From Patellaria atrata CBS 101060 (Eukaryota > Ascomycota > Dothideomycetes > Patellariales > Patellariaceae): DNA of 64,000 bases. The notes below the pieces were generated by a model that saw nothing but the letters and a program-made list of their open reading frames with translations, made no database searches and was not told the DNA's origin. The stretch's first letter is position 1; the number at the start of each line of letters is the position of its first letter. The position numbers and the translations under genes are program-made. Positions 48,992 through 61,315 of this stretch are shown one piece after another. Location: contig MU006117.1 of NCBI GenBank assembly GCA_010093705.1, positions 175,821 to 239,820 on the forward strand. Direction: 5' to 3'.

Positions 48992-51618
48992 CTCTTGAAG
49001 AGCAGGATTAACTGTAGACTTGAGTCAACTCGTCGGGTATTAATGTTTCTGCCGAAAGCTTCTTCCATGCGTATATGGAGTAGAGGTATTGACAGGTGCG
49101 CTGAAAACAACTACTGATGATAGGGCAAAGTGACGTAAAGAGTGTCCACTCACCTGAAAGTAAAGGGATTCGAGGGTAATGATGAATAGTCTATTGGGTT
49201 GTTTCCTGACTAGCGCGAATTGAGATTGTAGGTAGTCTGCTGGATATTGAGGTTTGAGTGGGAAAGCTAATTGTGAGATTGATGTCGTTTTGAACTTGAT
49301 ATCAAACATAGTAGACGGATTTTATAGCTTCAAGAAATAGAGATCATATCTCAAGTATGGCCTCGAGGCGTCTCAACGTTGCGGAGTGGAATCCACTCTC
49401 TGTGCCCAGCAACTCTCTCATAATACTATGAGAAGTGCATCTCGCCGACGGTCAGAAGTGGGACCTTGACTCCAGAAGAAAGGAGAAGTCCGATTAGCCA
49501 TGATGAAATGGATGAGCCCCTTCCACAGAATCACTGCTCTCGTCTCCTCTCACCTTCAAACGTAGCTGTAAACAGACCACATGATTTTGCCTTGCAATAT
49601 TATCAGAAATCACATGTATCGCAACAGATGTACACCTAAAAAATAATAATAATAATTAAGGATTCGCCGATGCAGATCAAAAGAGAGCTGTTAGCCCTGC
49701 AATTCGGTAGGTTGTGGTGAAAGTAACTAACATGATACCATATCAGGTAGTGTCAACGAAAGCGTAATAGACGTCCTTTGACCACTCCTATCAAGGCCGA
49801 TGATAGAGAATTAGGAGCGGTGAGCAGGCGTAGCTAAGTAATGTTTGAACATGTACCGGGCCGCATGACTTTAAGTGCAGATTGAGCCTCATTTTACACA
49901 ACGGTGTTATACTACGAGGGGACACTACTGCGGCGTATAGGGCTGACCATCAGAGAGATTGGGGCTATAGAACCGTTTACGTCAGAGGATCGTTAATGTT
50001 TATATTCACCTCGAATATTAATTAACGATAAGGGGGCGATTCGAACTTGGAGCAGAGTAGGTTTTGGTGCTCGTGGTTGCAACGCATCGGTTCGAATGAC
50101 ATACTACTGCACTGTTCTTTAGAATGTACACGTAAGATGTATGAATGCTAACTGATCTCTATTTACGGACTTTATATCCGTATATTTGAATACTGGTGAA
50201 ACGATTTTCCAGCGGTCTGGATGCCTGGTGTCCGGTAGAAGAATGACTATCACGATCATACCACAACCGTGATGGATACTAAAATTCAACGGTTAAGTTG
50301 ATGATAATAAGCCTTCTTTTCGGAGGACGCCGACGTTAAGGACGAAGTCACAGTTGCCTTGTCGCCTAATAGATATATGAACTAATCAAGGCGCCATAAG
50401 TTCATGTCCGTTCGTTGATAGTGGTTCTTCTGTGAGGTAAGACGTGAAGAACAACAAGTGCATTTGGGCACACAGTATATGGCCGGAGAAGGCAAGACTA
50501 AGGAAAGGGCGGAATCTCATGCAAGTTTAAAGAGTTGACGTTGACGTGTCAGTAAGAAAAGGTTCTTTAGTTCTAGGAGACCGTCCCCTTCTAACTGTAA
50601 GCTTTCTGCTTTGGCCGGACTCACCGCTTGGAGGCTCTTTGCTGACAATACACGTGATGCTTATACACGCCGGAAAGGTATGTGCGATTTCTATGTCCTT
50701 TAGGTAAGTGTTCTGAGGAGGTTGTCGTGAGATACAAAGAAGGCACAGCGTTAGGTTGCCGTCGGTGGAAGCACCACGAAACTTTCGCATAGTCTATCTC
50801 CATTGGCCGCGGACTGGGACCTGTTTAGAACTAGTTAACGACTGGTGCAGTACCGTACTGTCCAATGTGACTGCGTTCTTCTTCGTGGTTAAATATTCTA
50901 ATGGGTGAGCCAGTGCGAAATATGCATATCAGAGATGTCGATCAAATACACTGTACTGTACAGAATACTTCGTACTTTGATTGTACAGCGGAGGCAAGCT
51001 AGCGGAAGGTGGAGCTGTTTAGATCACAGAACGTAGCTGCCAGATTCGAACGGGGCAGCAGCTCAGTGATGTGACGAAGTGGGCGTAGTGACCCCTGATT
51101 GCTGGCTTCAACGATATTAATCTGTATCGCAGATTTAAAAACAGGTCGAAATAGAAGAGGTACCTTACACTGTAACACGTTCTTTTCACTGTAAATATTC
51201 GGACCGAAGTCAAAGTATTTGTTTTCTCGCTCGTGGGTACTATCTTGATCTTGCATGTGCTCATGACATAAGAGTTGCTCCTTAGCGAAAAGGAAAGCTT
51301 CCCTAGTGGCTTTCGCCATCCACCCATCCAACCATCGAAACCAGATTGTTGATCGTGCAGCTTGTTCGGTTCGACATCTCTTCACCTCCTCTTCTCTACT
51401 TCCCACATCTACATTTTCACAACTCGAGGCAGGCCTCAAAAAGGTAAAACCATCATCACCTGTTTCGTATGCTGCTCGCCTTTCTAAACCATTTGCAGGG
51501 ATACGCGGAGACTTCAGCATCAGGTTCAAGATAAAAGGAAACCTACACTCCATCTCTTCAAAACCAAACTTAGTTTTGACTTCCTATTTGGCTCTCAAAT
51601 CCTTCTTCTACGCCTAGG
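48992..51618. other. intergenic region before the repeat-protein gene
   Basis: No convincing gene. The right end (about 51300-51618) is pyrimidine-rich and is probably the leader of the long plus-strand gene. The overlapping minus frames at 50999-51553 are shadows. GTAC-type palindromes lie at 50850 and 50951. Confidence 0.4.
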
Positions 51619-54600
51619 ATGGCGGCAAAATCGAAAGCAAAGAGTAAGAAGGTGGAGGGTAATGGACACGCGAATGGGCATCTAAACAACCATTCAAATG
51701 GTCACTTGAATGGTAGCGCGAATGGGAAACCACCATCCATGAACGGAACTCTGACTTCAAAACCATCAAAACCATCTCCAGCACGGACACAGGCATTTCT
51801 TTCAAGGTTTATCAGTAATCTAGCAAGGTAAGTGAATAACACTCCTACTCAACAACTGTGCGCTTGGATTCTAACCATACCATATAGGTTAGCACTGTGG
51901 TATACTATACTAACTGCATTATTTCGATGCCCTTCCTCGATATCGGCCGTCGATGAGAACTCTCCCACACTTTGCAAACCCTACTTTACCGCTCGATCTT
52001 ACGTAGCTCCATATGTAGAGCCGTACTACAATACATATCTGGCTCAGCACGTAGGAAAAGCACAACCGTATGTTGATACATTTAACCAGCGATTCTATAC
52101 TCCAGCTGCTTCATTTGCAAAAAAGAACTATAATACATTTGGAGCCCCACGAGTACAGTTAGCTTCCACTTACGCCGAGTCGGAGTGGGTCGAGTCTGTT
52201 AAACCCTATCTTGTGGAATCAGAGGGCAAACTCAGAGCACGATACGATGCAGTTTTAGCCCCGCACGTCAATAAGGTCTCAGAAGCCCTTGCTCCTCATT
52301 ACAATGCTGTGGCATCATCGCTCAAACAGCAGTATAATTCGAGACTGTATCCAGCGTATACCTCGAGTTTACCATATGCGCAAAAGATATACAATCAAGG
52401 ACATCATGTCACCGTGAAAATCGTATTTCCCTACATCCGCTGGGCTACTTCCTCTATTCAGGCATTCTTCCTTCGTACAATTTGGCCACAAGTGCGAATC
52501 CTCTACGGCGAAAATGTGGAACCGCAATTAATGAGGATTAGCGAACGCTTGGGTCGTTATAGGGATGGTAAGAAACTGGAGGCAGTAGTTAGTTCCGTTG
52601 AAAGGTGAGCAAACGCAAGTGGTGAAACAACTATATCCACTAACACTCTATCTAGCTCGATGTCAGCGTCCACTACTGATGAGACGCCATCATCATCATC
52701 TCTGTCAACCTCTGTAGCTATTTCAGAGGCCATTCCAAATCCCGAAGCGTCTAAGAAGCCCTCCAGAAAGGATGACCCCGAAGTTCGTGCTAAGATTGAG
52801 ACGGATCTCAAACAATGGCAAGAGAAGTTCGCTAAAGCGGCCGATAAAGGCGCTGATGATCTCGAAGAGCGCGTGAAGGAGATTACAGCGCGCCAAATCG
52901 ATAATCAAGCCCACGGTGTCGGTGGAGCTTTGGTAACAAAGTTAGAGCAGACCGCTGATCTATCGATTGCAAAGCTCAAACATATCATGATTGATATCCT
53001 GAATGACCTACCTGAAAATGCCTCTGAAGAGGACAATGACGTAGCTTACGAGAGGGTTCTTCGAGCTGTTAGATCGGCTGGTGAGAGCATCAGAGACCAA
53101 GCTCAAGCTATCCGATCCTGGAAGGAGAATTATGACAAAGAAAATCAGAAACTTGTCCAGACCGCATCGGACTCAACATTAGATGTGATTGACAACATCC
53201 GAGACTTAGGCTTACAGGAGATTGGAATGCGTTGGGCTTGGATGGAAGGTGTCACGTACAAAGATTGGTCGAAATACCATGCTCTGAAGAAAACGTTCGA
53301 TGAGTGGAGAGATGAGGTCCAAGCTGTTGCCCTGGAACATGATGGCTTGCATGCTGCTCAAGAAGAGGGTGCAAAGATCGAAGAGCAAGGCATGACTATT
53401 GCGGAATCTGCGGCCAAAGAGCTTACAAGACTAAAAGGTGTGGCACAATGGAAAATCGAAGCTAAGGACTCAACCGACGATTTCACTTCCAAGAATATTC
53501 CAGCAGCTGCGGCTAAAGCAGGCCAGAAAATCAAGGAGAAAATCAGCGAAGCAAGCTCCTCTGTCATCGGCACCTCCACGGGGTCTGTCGAGAGCGCAGC
53601 TTCTAAAGTTTCTGAATCACTTATCGGTAGCGAGCCCGGTGTTGTCGAACAAGCAACTCAAAAAGCATCACAGGCTGTTGTTGGCTCACAGGTCAGTTCA
53701 GATAGTCTATCTTCTGCTGCAAGTGAGAAAGCTAGCAGTGTAGTATCGGCAGCTAAGCACAAGAAGGACGAGCCCAGTAAGGCTGTCTTGGGAACTCCGA
53801 AGCTGGTACACGAGTCTGTGATGTCTGAGGCATCCTCTAGCATCAAAAGTGCTGCATTCGCTGTTTCAGGGGGTATTGACAATGCAGCGTCTGAAAAGCC
53901 GCCCAAGAAAGTTTGGGGAGGTGCTATGGCTCAGAGAATCGTCGAGGAAAGGAAGATTATCTACGACGATGTTATCGAAGACGATGATAGGAGCTATTCG
54001 GAGATCATTCAAAGTATGGTCGGAGAGGCGGGTGAAAAGGCTTCAGAGCTCACTCAAGTCATTGCCGACGTTCTCTCTAAGCCAACAAAAACTCAAGGGA
54101 GCGTTGAGGCTGCAACCTCGATCGCAAACGAGCAATATGAGAGAGCACTCTCTGCCGCATCAATCATTCTTTATGGTACACAGCAGGGTACTGCGGAGAG
54201 TTTGGCCAGTGCGGCCTCTGATAGATATGCTCAAGCCGTGACTGCGTAAGTTTAGACAGAAGATTCTTCCCCGAAGTCAACGTTTTTGCTTACACTCCTC
54301 TAGCGCTTCTTATGCAATTTATGGTAGTCCGACGCCAATGGCAGCATCATTGGCCGCCGAAGCTCAGTCCAGCTACGAAGCCGCTATCAGTATCGCTCAA
54401 CAGCAGTACTCTATTGCCAAGTCTCGAGCCTCACAGCAAATATCGGGGACACCTAAGCCCATCCATGAACAGATGTTGTCATCAATTGAGAAGGCATATT
54501 CTGGTTCACTTGAAGCTGCTAGTCAAAGGTTGCAAGATGCTTTGCAGTATACTAATACAGTAAAGAACTACGTTGCTCCTACACAGGGTGTACTCGAGTC

Positions 54601-56246
54601 CATCTCCTCCGTTGCTAGTTCCAGATTAGCTGAAGGCCTTAGCCAAGCATCTGCACAGTGAGTCAAAACTCTTATACTTCTTTATATTTCCGTAGAACTA
54701 ACACTATGAAAGATACACCAGTGCTAAAATCGCTGTTGGAGTGCAACCAACTCCAGCTGGCCAACGATACATGGCTGAAGCGGAAAGGCAATACTACCAA
54801 GCGATCGGTCTTGCACATGCTCGATATTCTGAGTTTGTTGAAGCCGCTTCATCAGCTGTTTACGGTACCCCAACGCCAGCTTACCAGAGCATCATCAATC
54901 AAGCTTCTAGCTCGATCATTGGCACACCCAGGCCCGCTTACAAGAGTTACATTGCCGTTGCACAGAACCAATATGCTGCTGCTATAGAAGCTGCCTCGGT
55001 GAACATGCAAGCCGTTTTAGATTCCGCCAAGTCAGTTGCCGGATCTACCAGCAAGTCTCCTGCTCAAAGCGTATTGGATGCTGCTTCTTCTCAATATGAT
55101 GCCGCTGTGGCTGCTGCGGCCGCTAAGCTCTCCGCTGCTTCCGAACACGCGAGCACGGCACTATACGGAGCTCCAACAGGGTCCGTGGAGTCTATTGCGT
55201 CGGTCATTTCCGAGAAAGCTGAATCAGTAGCCTCAGTCGCAAGTGGGAGTGTCGTCGGAACGGAAACACCCTGGACCGAGTCAATCGCTTCTCAAGCCTC
55301 CCAAAACTGGGACAGTCTCATTTCAAGGGCAAGTGAACAGATCTACGGCAAACCCACACCTTGGAGTGACTCCCTGTACTCCCAAGCTGGCGCATACGGT
55401 TCTCAGGCTACGGACGCGGCAGCATCCCAATATTCCGCGGTGCAAGCTCTGATCTCCGACCTTGTCATCGGTAGAGAGCCGGATTTCACCGAGAGCGTTA
55501 TGGGCCGTCTGAGCTCAGCATTTTACACTGGCGCTCCCAATATCGCCTCTTCAGCATCATCTTACGCTAGCGACGCTTACGCCTCCGCGTCCTCCGTCGT
55601 CTCAACCATCTTTACTCCTCCTCCGACACTCGAAGCCATCTATCAGTCCGCAACCGACCAACTCAACTCCGCCGTTGATGCTGCCAGCGTACAGATCTAC
55701 GGTACTGAGAAAGGCACCATCGAAAAAGCCACCGAAGCAGCTGCTAGCGCATACAGTTCCGCAGCCTCCCAAGCCAGCGAAAAGATCTACGGCACTCAAC
55801 CAAACTATGTTGAAACGGCACAGAATTCCATCGCGGACGCATTGTCTTCCGCGCAAAACGCAATCTCAGTCGCCTTCTATGGTACCCCGACCAGCACCAT
55901 CGAAGCAGCTACTAGCGGCGCCTCGAGCGTGTATTCATCCATCTCATCTGTCGCAAGCGAGAATGCGGATGCGGCAGCAAGCGCGGTAGCGGATTCGTAT
56001 AATGCTGCTGCGAGTGCAGTTAGTAACGCTATATATGGGCCTGAGCAGGGTGCTTTGGAGAGTGCAACGAGTAGGCTTTCTGCAGCGGTTGAGAGTGCCA
56101 GGGCGAGGTTGGCCGAATATGCCGGTACTGCTTCTGGCGCAGCAGCGGAAAATGTGGCCAGTTTGCGGGGCCAGGCCGAGGAGATGGCGAGTTCTATCTC
56201 TTCGGCGGCGAGTAGTGTGACGGCGAGGGTGAGGGATGAGTTGTAG
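51619..56246 (+). CDS. large Ala/Ser-rich repeat protein ('hoxa13-like' of fungal annotations, no homeodomain)
   Basis: Five exons (51619-51827, 51888-52604, 52656-54245, 54304-54657, 54713-56246) with introns of 51-60 nt rebuild an exact 1467-residue frame. The N-terminus is low-complexity (GHANGHLNNHSNGHLNG). A hydrophobic stretch follows (RLALWYTILTALFRC), then Tyr/Pro-rich helical repeats (YVAPYVEPYYNTYLA; ALAPHYNAVASSLKQQYNS), a coiled-coil region (KIETDLKQWQEKFAKAADKG), and a long C-terminal array. At least 15 units there carry a marker like IYGTPTPxxES (VIGTSTGSVES, LYGTQQGTAES, VYGTPTPAYQS, IYGTEKGTIEK, IYGPEQGALES), spaced roughly 30-60 residues, with Ala/Ser helices between. I recall such proteins being labelled 'transcription factor hoxa13' in fungal genomes; nothing here resembles a homeodomain. 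Amphipathic Ala-rich repeats plus a hydrophobic segment would fit a membrane- or lipid-droplet-associated scaffold, which is an inference. Confidence 0.85.
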
Positions 56247-57577
56247 ATGACCAAACCGGAACATAGTGGGCGAGATACGTAGTGGTGCAGAAACTGAGGA
56301 GAGGGTGGAGCGTGAGAGGTAATGATGGGACGATGGTTTTGATGGACTCGAATTTGCGAATCGGGATATGTTATTGATTGATGACCAGTCACGCCACAGG
56401 ATTATGTGTTTCGAAATATGCGCTACACCCCTCCCCCCTTTTTTTTTCACCCCTTTCTCTTTACAGACCATGTTTCGTTTCTACTTTTTTTTTTCTTGTT
56501 GTTAGGTTGGCTGGTTTTTATATATCCGACTGTATCATTATGGAGGATTTTGCGCTTTTTGAGGATGGGGAGGTCGTAGATAGTAAGCTTACTTTATGAA
56601 TCTTTTGTTTATTTTGACTATGGTTGGATTTGATATCAAACCCCCATTTCTTACCTTTGTCTTTGAATTTTTAGATCAATCCCCTCCCCGTATCTTCTCT
56701 CCCTAACCAAAAGCAAAAGTAAAGGTAAGGGCAAAAGCTACACCCCATCCCAAACGTGCGAGCCGATGGGCTGCTACCCACCAGACGTAACCTCTCCGCC
56801 ACCGTATCTCTTTGCGGCTAAGTCCGCTATTATGCGTGTCTATGGGGTTATGGTTTGGAGCTTATAGCTTATAGCTATAGGAGAGCACAACGTAACAAAG
56901 CTCGACACAACATCCACCTCCAACCTAAACCTAGCACTCTCAAAAAAAAACCCCCCCATTACCCCAGGAAGCAAAAGTGAAAACCTTTTTCTTTAATTAA
57001 AAAGATTATACATTAAACATACAGCAGTGCGCATTCGCTGATGGTCACCCACTCAACTACTACTGCACCGATATAAGGCTTGAGTATGGCAGAGCGGACG
57101 GGATGCCCTATTTTCCTTTTTCTATGGCCGTATGTGGTGATCAATTAGTTGATAAAAGCTTATAACTTTGATATCTAACTTCCGTCTCTCCAACTTGTTC
57201 ATCTTAGTAGTCTATTCACAACTTGGCCATCCAAGAATGATGCACTGGGCTGAGAACTTCCCTTCCTAGTCATGTGTATATTTGTTCCCGGAGTGGTTAG
57301 GTCATATTCAAAAGAGCTAGTGATAGTTCTAAGGGGATAGTATTTGCTTAGAATATTTCAGGAGTTAAACAGGAGAGTGATCTGTATAATTATAATATCC
57401 ACTTTAACAAATTTCGGCAGTGAACCGGATTATATATTTTATAGGAGGTCACTGATAGGCTGATATTGTGAGAGAAAGTAGCTGTTATAGAGTGTATAGA
57501 TATAATTATATAACTTCTATTAGTATGTATCTACTAATATCATCTCCTTCCCTGCCCTAACCCTACCCGTATACAAC
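56247..57577. other. 3' flank and spacer left of the transposon complex
   Basis: No gene recognised. A pyrimidine-rich stretch with T-tracts (56425-56500) follows the stop codon and probably belongs to the 3' untranslated region. The 57300-57560 part is AT-rich. Confidence 0.4.
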
Positions 57578-57789
57578 CAGTGATGGTCGTGGATTGGATC
57601 TAGACTGGATCGACCCCTGATCTAGATCCAGTCCAGGTCTTGACCTCTAATCTAATCCAAATCCAGTTTAAATCCATCAAATCCATGATATTTTGTATGG
57701 AGAATCCGTTCCGGTAGAGTCTGAGGCATAAGTGGGACTTGTAGAGGTGGTATATTGAAGGATTATAGTGTTATAGGTGGTCGGATAGC

Positions 57790-60090
57790 ACTAGTAGAGC
57801 TCCTCTAAGGTGTAGTTGATATCCGTTTCGGCTTCACTGCCGTTGCCGTCGCCTTGTTCGTCAATAGATTGCCTAAAGATCTCTTAACAGTATCTTCCAT
57901 ATAATATATTGTATTGTCTCCGTTATTTTTGCCCTGGTCAGCCTCGTCGTTCAAGGGTGACCCAAATCAACTTCGTAAGCACTCAGATGCTTCAATTATA
58001 TCCGCCTGAATACGATTCCGGGCGTCAGAGATGAGGTGTTTTGCTGAACTAAATATTCGCTCGCACTCGTCTGATATACACGGAAGGGCAACCATATCTT
58101 AACCCATCCGGGCCAGATCCGGTTGGCTGTTGTAGCGCTTGTTCCAGTACATCAGACTATCAGTTTCGCATATATTATGGGCTGAGTATTCGTCGAAGAA
58201 GTCGATGGCTTGTGATAATCGATTGCGGATAGCCTGATGGGCTTTTAGGCCACCAAACTGGTCACCGGGCCTGTATAGGTGGGGAGGTAGAGGAGGGACT
58301 GTAATCTAGCTGTAGCGATCCTTATATTCGTTATTACACAGCTGTCGGACTTTACCTTGAATGCCCGTATGTCCAACTATTGATAGATCACCCCTAAGCC
58401 AGTGTTGCTTTTCGATATGGCCATCCATCTTATCGCTGAACCATGACCATTTCAGCCTAGGCTTTTGAAACCGAGCAGCGTAGTATACCGGATTAGAATC
58501 AGCCATACAGTAGTTCTTTTCGCATTTCTCCTAAGCAGCCTGACAAAGCCGCTTAGAGATGGATATACTCTTCGTTTTCCGGATACTCGTCTACTATCTC
58601 TTGAAAGTAGAGCTTAGTATCGTCAAGGTGATTAAGTAGGTAGTCAAGCGTTAAGAACCAGTTTGAAATCGATGACTTATTGCCCTCGTTAAGTATTATA
58701 GCCTCATAAAACACCTGAAGTATCATATGAATCCGTTCTAGGGTCTCCCAATGCCGCCTACTTAGGCGATCTTTTTCAAACACCGTCACCACGCCTAGGC
58801 TCATGGTTTAACATAAACCGATTTATACGCTCTCGGCAGTTCAGGGCACGGCCAATCGAAACGAAATAAGAGTTCCATCTTGTTGCGTTGGTCTGGATAA
58901 GCTAAGGTATAAAATGATATTAGTAAAGTTAAGGGAATCGCCCACCTCTTAGCATTTTTTGGGATTTTTGAACTTGATGATTTTAACTTACCTCGAGATC
59001 GTCGTATTTTTTCAACTCACCACACATTTTAATCTCTTTAAACTCCTGACGACGCTGAAGTGTTAGGCGAATATAGCGGACGATGTTATGGAGCCTTCTA
59101 ACCGCTCCATGGCGTCGCCAGATGGCGTTGTCGCTGTCCAAATCTTGTTGCGGATAAGTTAAGTTTAGAGTCTCCAAAGTTTCGTCGTAAGCTTTGCCTA
59201 GTAAGAATGCCTGAGCATAGAGATTAATGATATGACCTAGGTAACGTAGCCGGCGCCTCTCTAGCTGGCCTCGTCATCGCTGGGTAGAGAGTCTATAGAA
59301 CAAAATCGAAATAGGTATCGTTCGATTTAGCGTTATCAAGAACGAAATATTCAATATTCTTTCCTATCTTGTAATCTCGAAAGACGTCAAGCATAGGCTA
59401 GGCCTGATTCTCACCAGAATGTTCGCCATCAAGCTTCCGAAGAGCTAGTATTCTAGTTCGACGGAGGGCCTTCTCGTTAATATAATGGCTAACTACTGCG
59501 ATCATCACGTAATAGTTCGGTGACGTCCAAAGGTCGAAGGAGATATGGATATTTGAGCGTGCTACTCGAAGTTCACGCCTTAGAATCCGTCGTCAGATAA
59601 TAAATCCATCTATTATCCATTTCCTTAAGGTCCTCCGCTTTAGTATAGTAAAAGATACACTATTACTAAGGTAAGTAAGGAGCTTAATAAAATACGGATT
59701 CTTAATTTGATGAAATGTAGTATGGCAATAAACGAACCACTTCACTAATAGTAACCCAAAAGTATCTAACACAAATATTTTAACTATCCTCGCATACGAC
59801 GGCGACGGCGACGGCAACGGCGACTTGCTTGCCTTAAGGGTGGTATCCTTAATAGCATTACCGTTACTATCTATTCGATGGACACGTTCGAAGTGCTTGA
59901 GTATAGGTGTTCGTCCGTTTTGAGTACGTACTAACACTCAGCTATCCCGGGGTGATCGGATGATAAAGATATAACGTATAATAGAAATACGACTTCTTAT
60001 TAACCTCGCTAAAAATCTCGTAGCCTTTTAACCATATATGCGACGTCCTCTTCCTCTTCCGATCTACTATTATAGCCCCCCGGCCCTTTA
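57790..60090 (-). pseudogene. hAT transposase relic with many stop codons
   Basis: Minus-strand translation recovers hAT landmarks in order: a BED-like zinc-finger remnant (ILKHFERVHR, about 59890), LRKWIIDGF (about 59600), SFDLWTSPNYYVMIAVVSHY (about 59535-59480), YFVLDNAKSND (about 59340), and RHWETLERIHMILQVFYEA (about 58760). The dimerisation region follows: DECERIFSSAKHLISDARNR with IEASECLRS then a stop before FG (stop at 57967-57969 where Trp is expected). A probable intron lies near 58925-58990. Numerous TAG/TAA/TGA codons replace Gln and Trp, so no functional protein can be made. Confidence 0.8.
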
Positions 60091-60911
60091 TATACCGCTT
60101 GCTATGGATCTATATTCGTTCCGTGGGGGAGGGGGAGTGAGGAATCTCGTCGGAGGACTCTGAGGACTCGATATATTTAGGAAATTAATGGGAAGATTTG
60201 CCACCGCTCTTAGTATCACTAGCCGGACCTTCCTCCGGCTCTCTAGTCGAAGATTCGGCTATAGCCTAAGTATGGTGAGTCTTCGAATCCTTCTAACAAC
60301 GAGTTCTTTTGGTAGGCCGAGGAGCTTCTATATTATCCTTTTAAGTCTCTCTAAACTTCTTGTTACAACGGGAGTCTATACTTATCGAGACAGAACAGGA
60401 TAAGTCTAGAAACGCGCCTGGCTTCTCACTTAACGTGGTCATCCACTAGGGTAGTTTCCGCAAGTGATAGGATTCGTATAACAAAGGCACCTCAAGTTGA
60501 CGATACAACTTGCTGACTCCTTGACTTCAGGTAATGCTCACAATGAGACAAGACGTACTGTATGGAAACAGCGTGACAAGTGAAGTCAAGTCCAAAACCG
60601 TAACATCCAAATCTATGGGTAAGATTGATGGTAAGAATAACTACGAAGAATCTAAATACATGAGGGAAAGACCGTCTTTAAATATTCCGTCCTTCATAGT
60701 TCAATTTGGTGGTGATCGCCCTGCTCACTCTGCTCGCTCTTGAGAACGTCGAGCACGTCGAGCGCCTCGATCAGTGTCACGTGACCCTCTCCCGTGATGG
60801 TTATTCCGTTCCGACACGTCTCGCGTTACCGTCCCACTGGTAATGCCGTTCTCTCGTCCTATGGCCGTAACACTTCTTCGATAGCGCGGCAGTCCGGGCA
60901 GACGAACAAGT

Positions 60912-61054
60912 AGTAACAAAGCGGTCTATATCAATTGGAGATGAGAATACAATAGATTTGGGAGTTTTAAAGATTTTGTTTAGGAGATTTACAGTCAAAA
61001 CTCGAGCAGAGAGCACTATCTAGCTGATACTCTAGCCTACTCACCCTTATTACA
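60912..61054 (-). mobile_element. possible solo LTR fragment
   Basis: On the minus strand the segment begins TGTAATAAGGGTGAGTAGGC and ends around CCGCTTTGTTACT, with short inverted ends TGTAA/TTACT. The internal phrase TCTCCAATTGATATAGACCG resembles the 3' part of copia-type fungal LTRs as I remember them. No internal domain or partner LTR is in the window, so this is tentative. Confidence 0.35.
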
Positions 61055-61078
61055 TTACCTAAAATAACGTAAAGCACC

Positions 61079-61140
61079 ACCGAGTGTCGCACACCACCGA
61101 GTGTCGCACACCACCGAGTGTCGCACACCACCGAGTGTCA
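61079..61140. repeat. four tandem copies of an 18-bp subterminal motif
   Basis: CACCGAGTGTCGCACAC is repeated head to tail four times at the left end of the pogo-type element; the last copy reads GTGTCACAG. The right end (62911-62938) has only two inverted copies. Such repeats often serve as transposase-binding sites. Confidence 0.9.
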
Positions 61141-61315
61141 CAGAATTTCTTGGCACGAACAACTTATTGTAGAGAACATTAAATTAATCGCTATCAAATA
61201 GAGAACCTGCGTAACCTATACTCGTATCGGATTTAGAAGTCTCTTCTGAATCCTTTTTACATGTTCGAGCGTTATATCCAGTCCCTTCGCAGTTCCCACA
61301 GCGCCGTATAGCTGG

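Noticed and set aside
50030-50110. Two GATTCGAA/GTTCGAAT phrases suggestive of a tRNA T-loop
   Set aside because: No acceptor stem, D-arm or anticodon arm could be folded around either one; no tRNA or rRNA gene was found in the window.
50999-51553. 184-codon minus-strand frame upstream of the repeat-protein gene
   Set aside because: Antisense to the probable leader of the plus-strand gene and without any motif.
51619-56246. Homeobox (hoxa13) assignment
   Set aside because: No homeodomain helix-turn-helix or WFQNRR-type motif is present anywhere in the rebuilt protein.
61079-61140. Regularly repeated 18-bp units that superficially resemble a short CRISPR-like array
   Set aside because: There are no unique spacers, the units belong to transposon inverted repeats, and the genome is eukaryotic.
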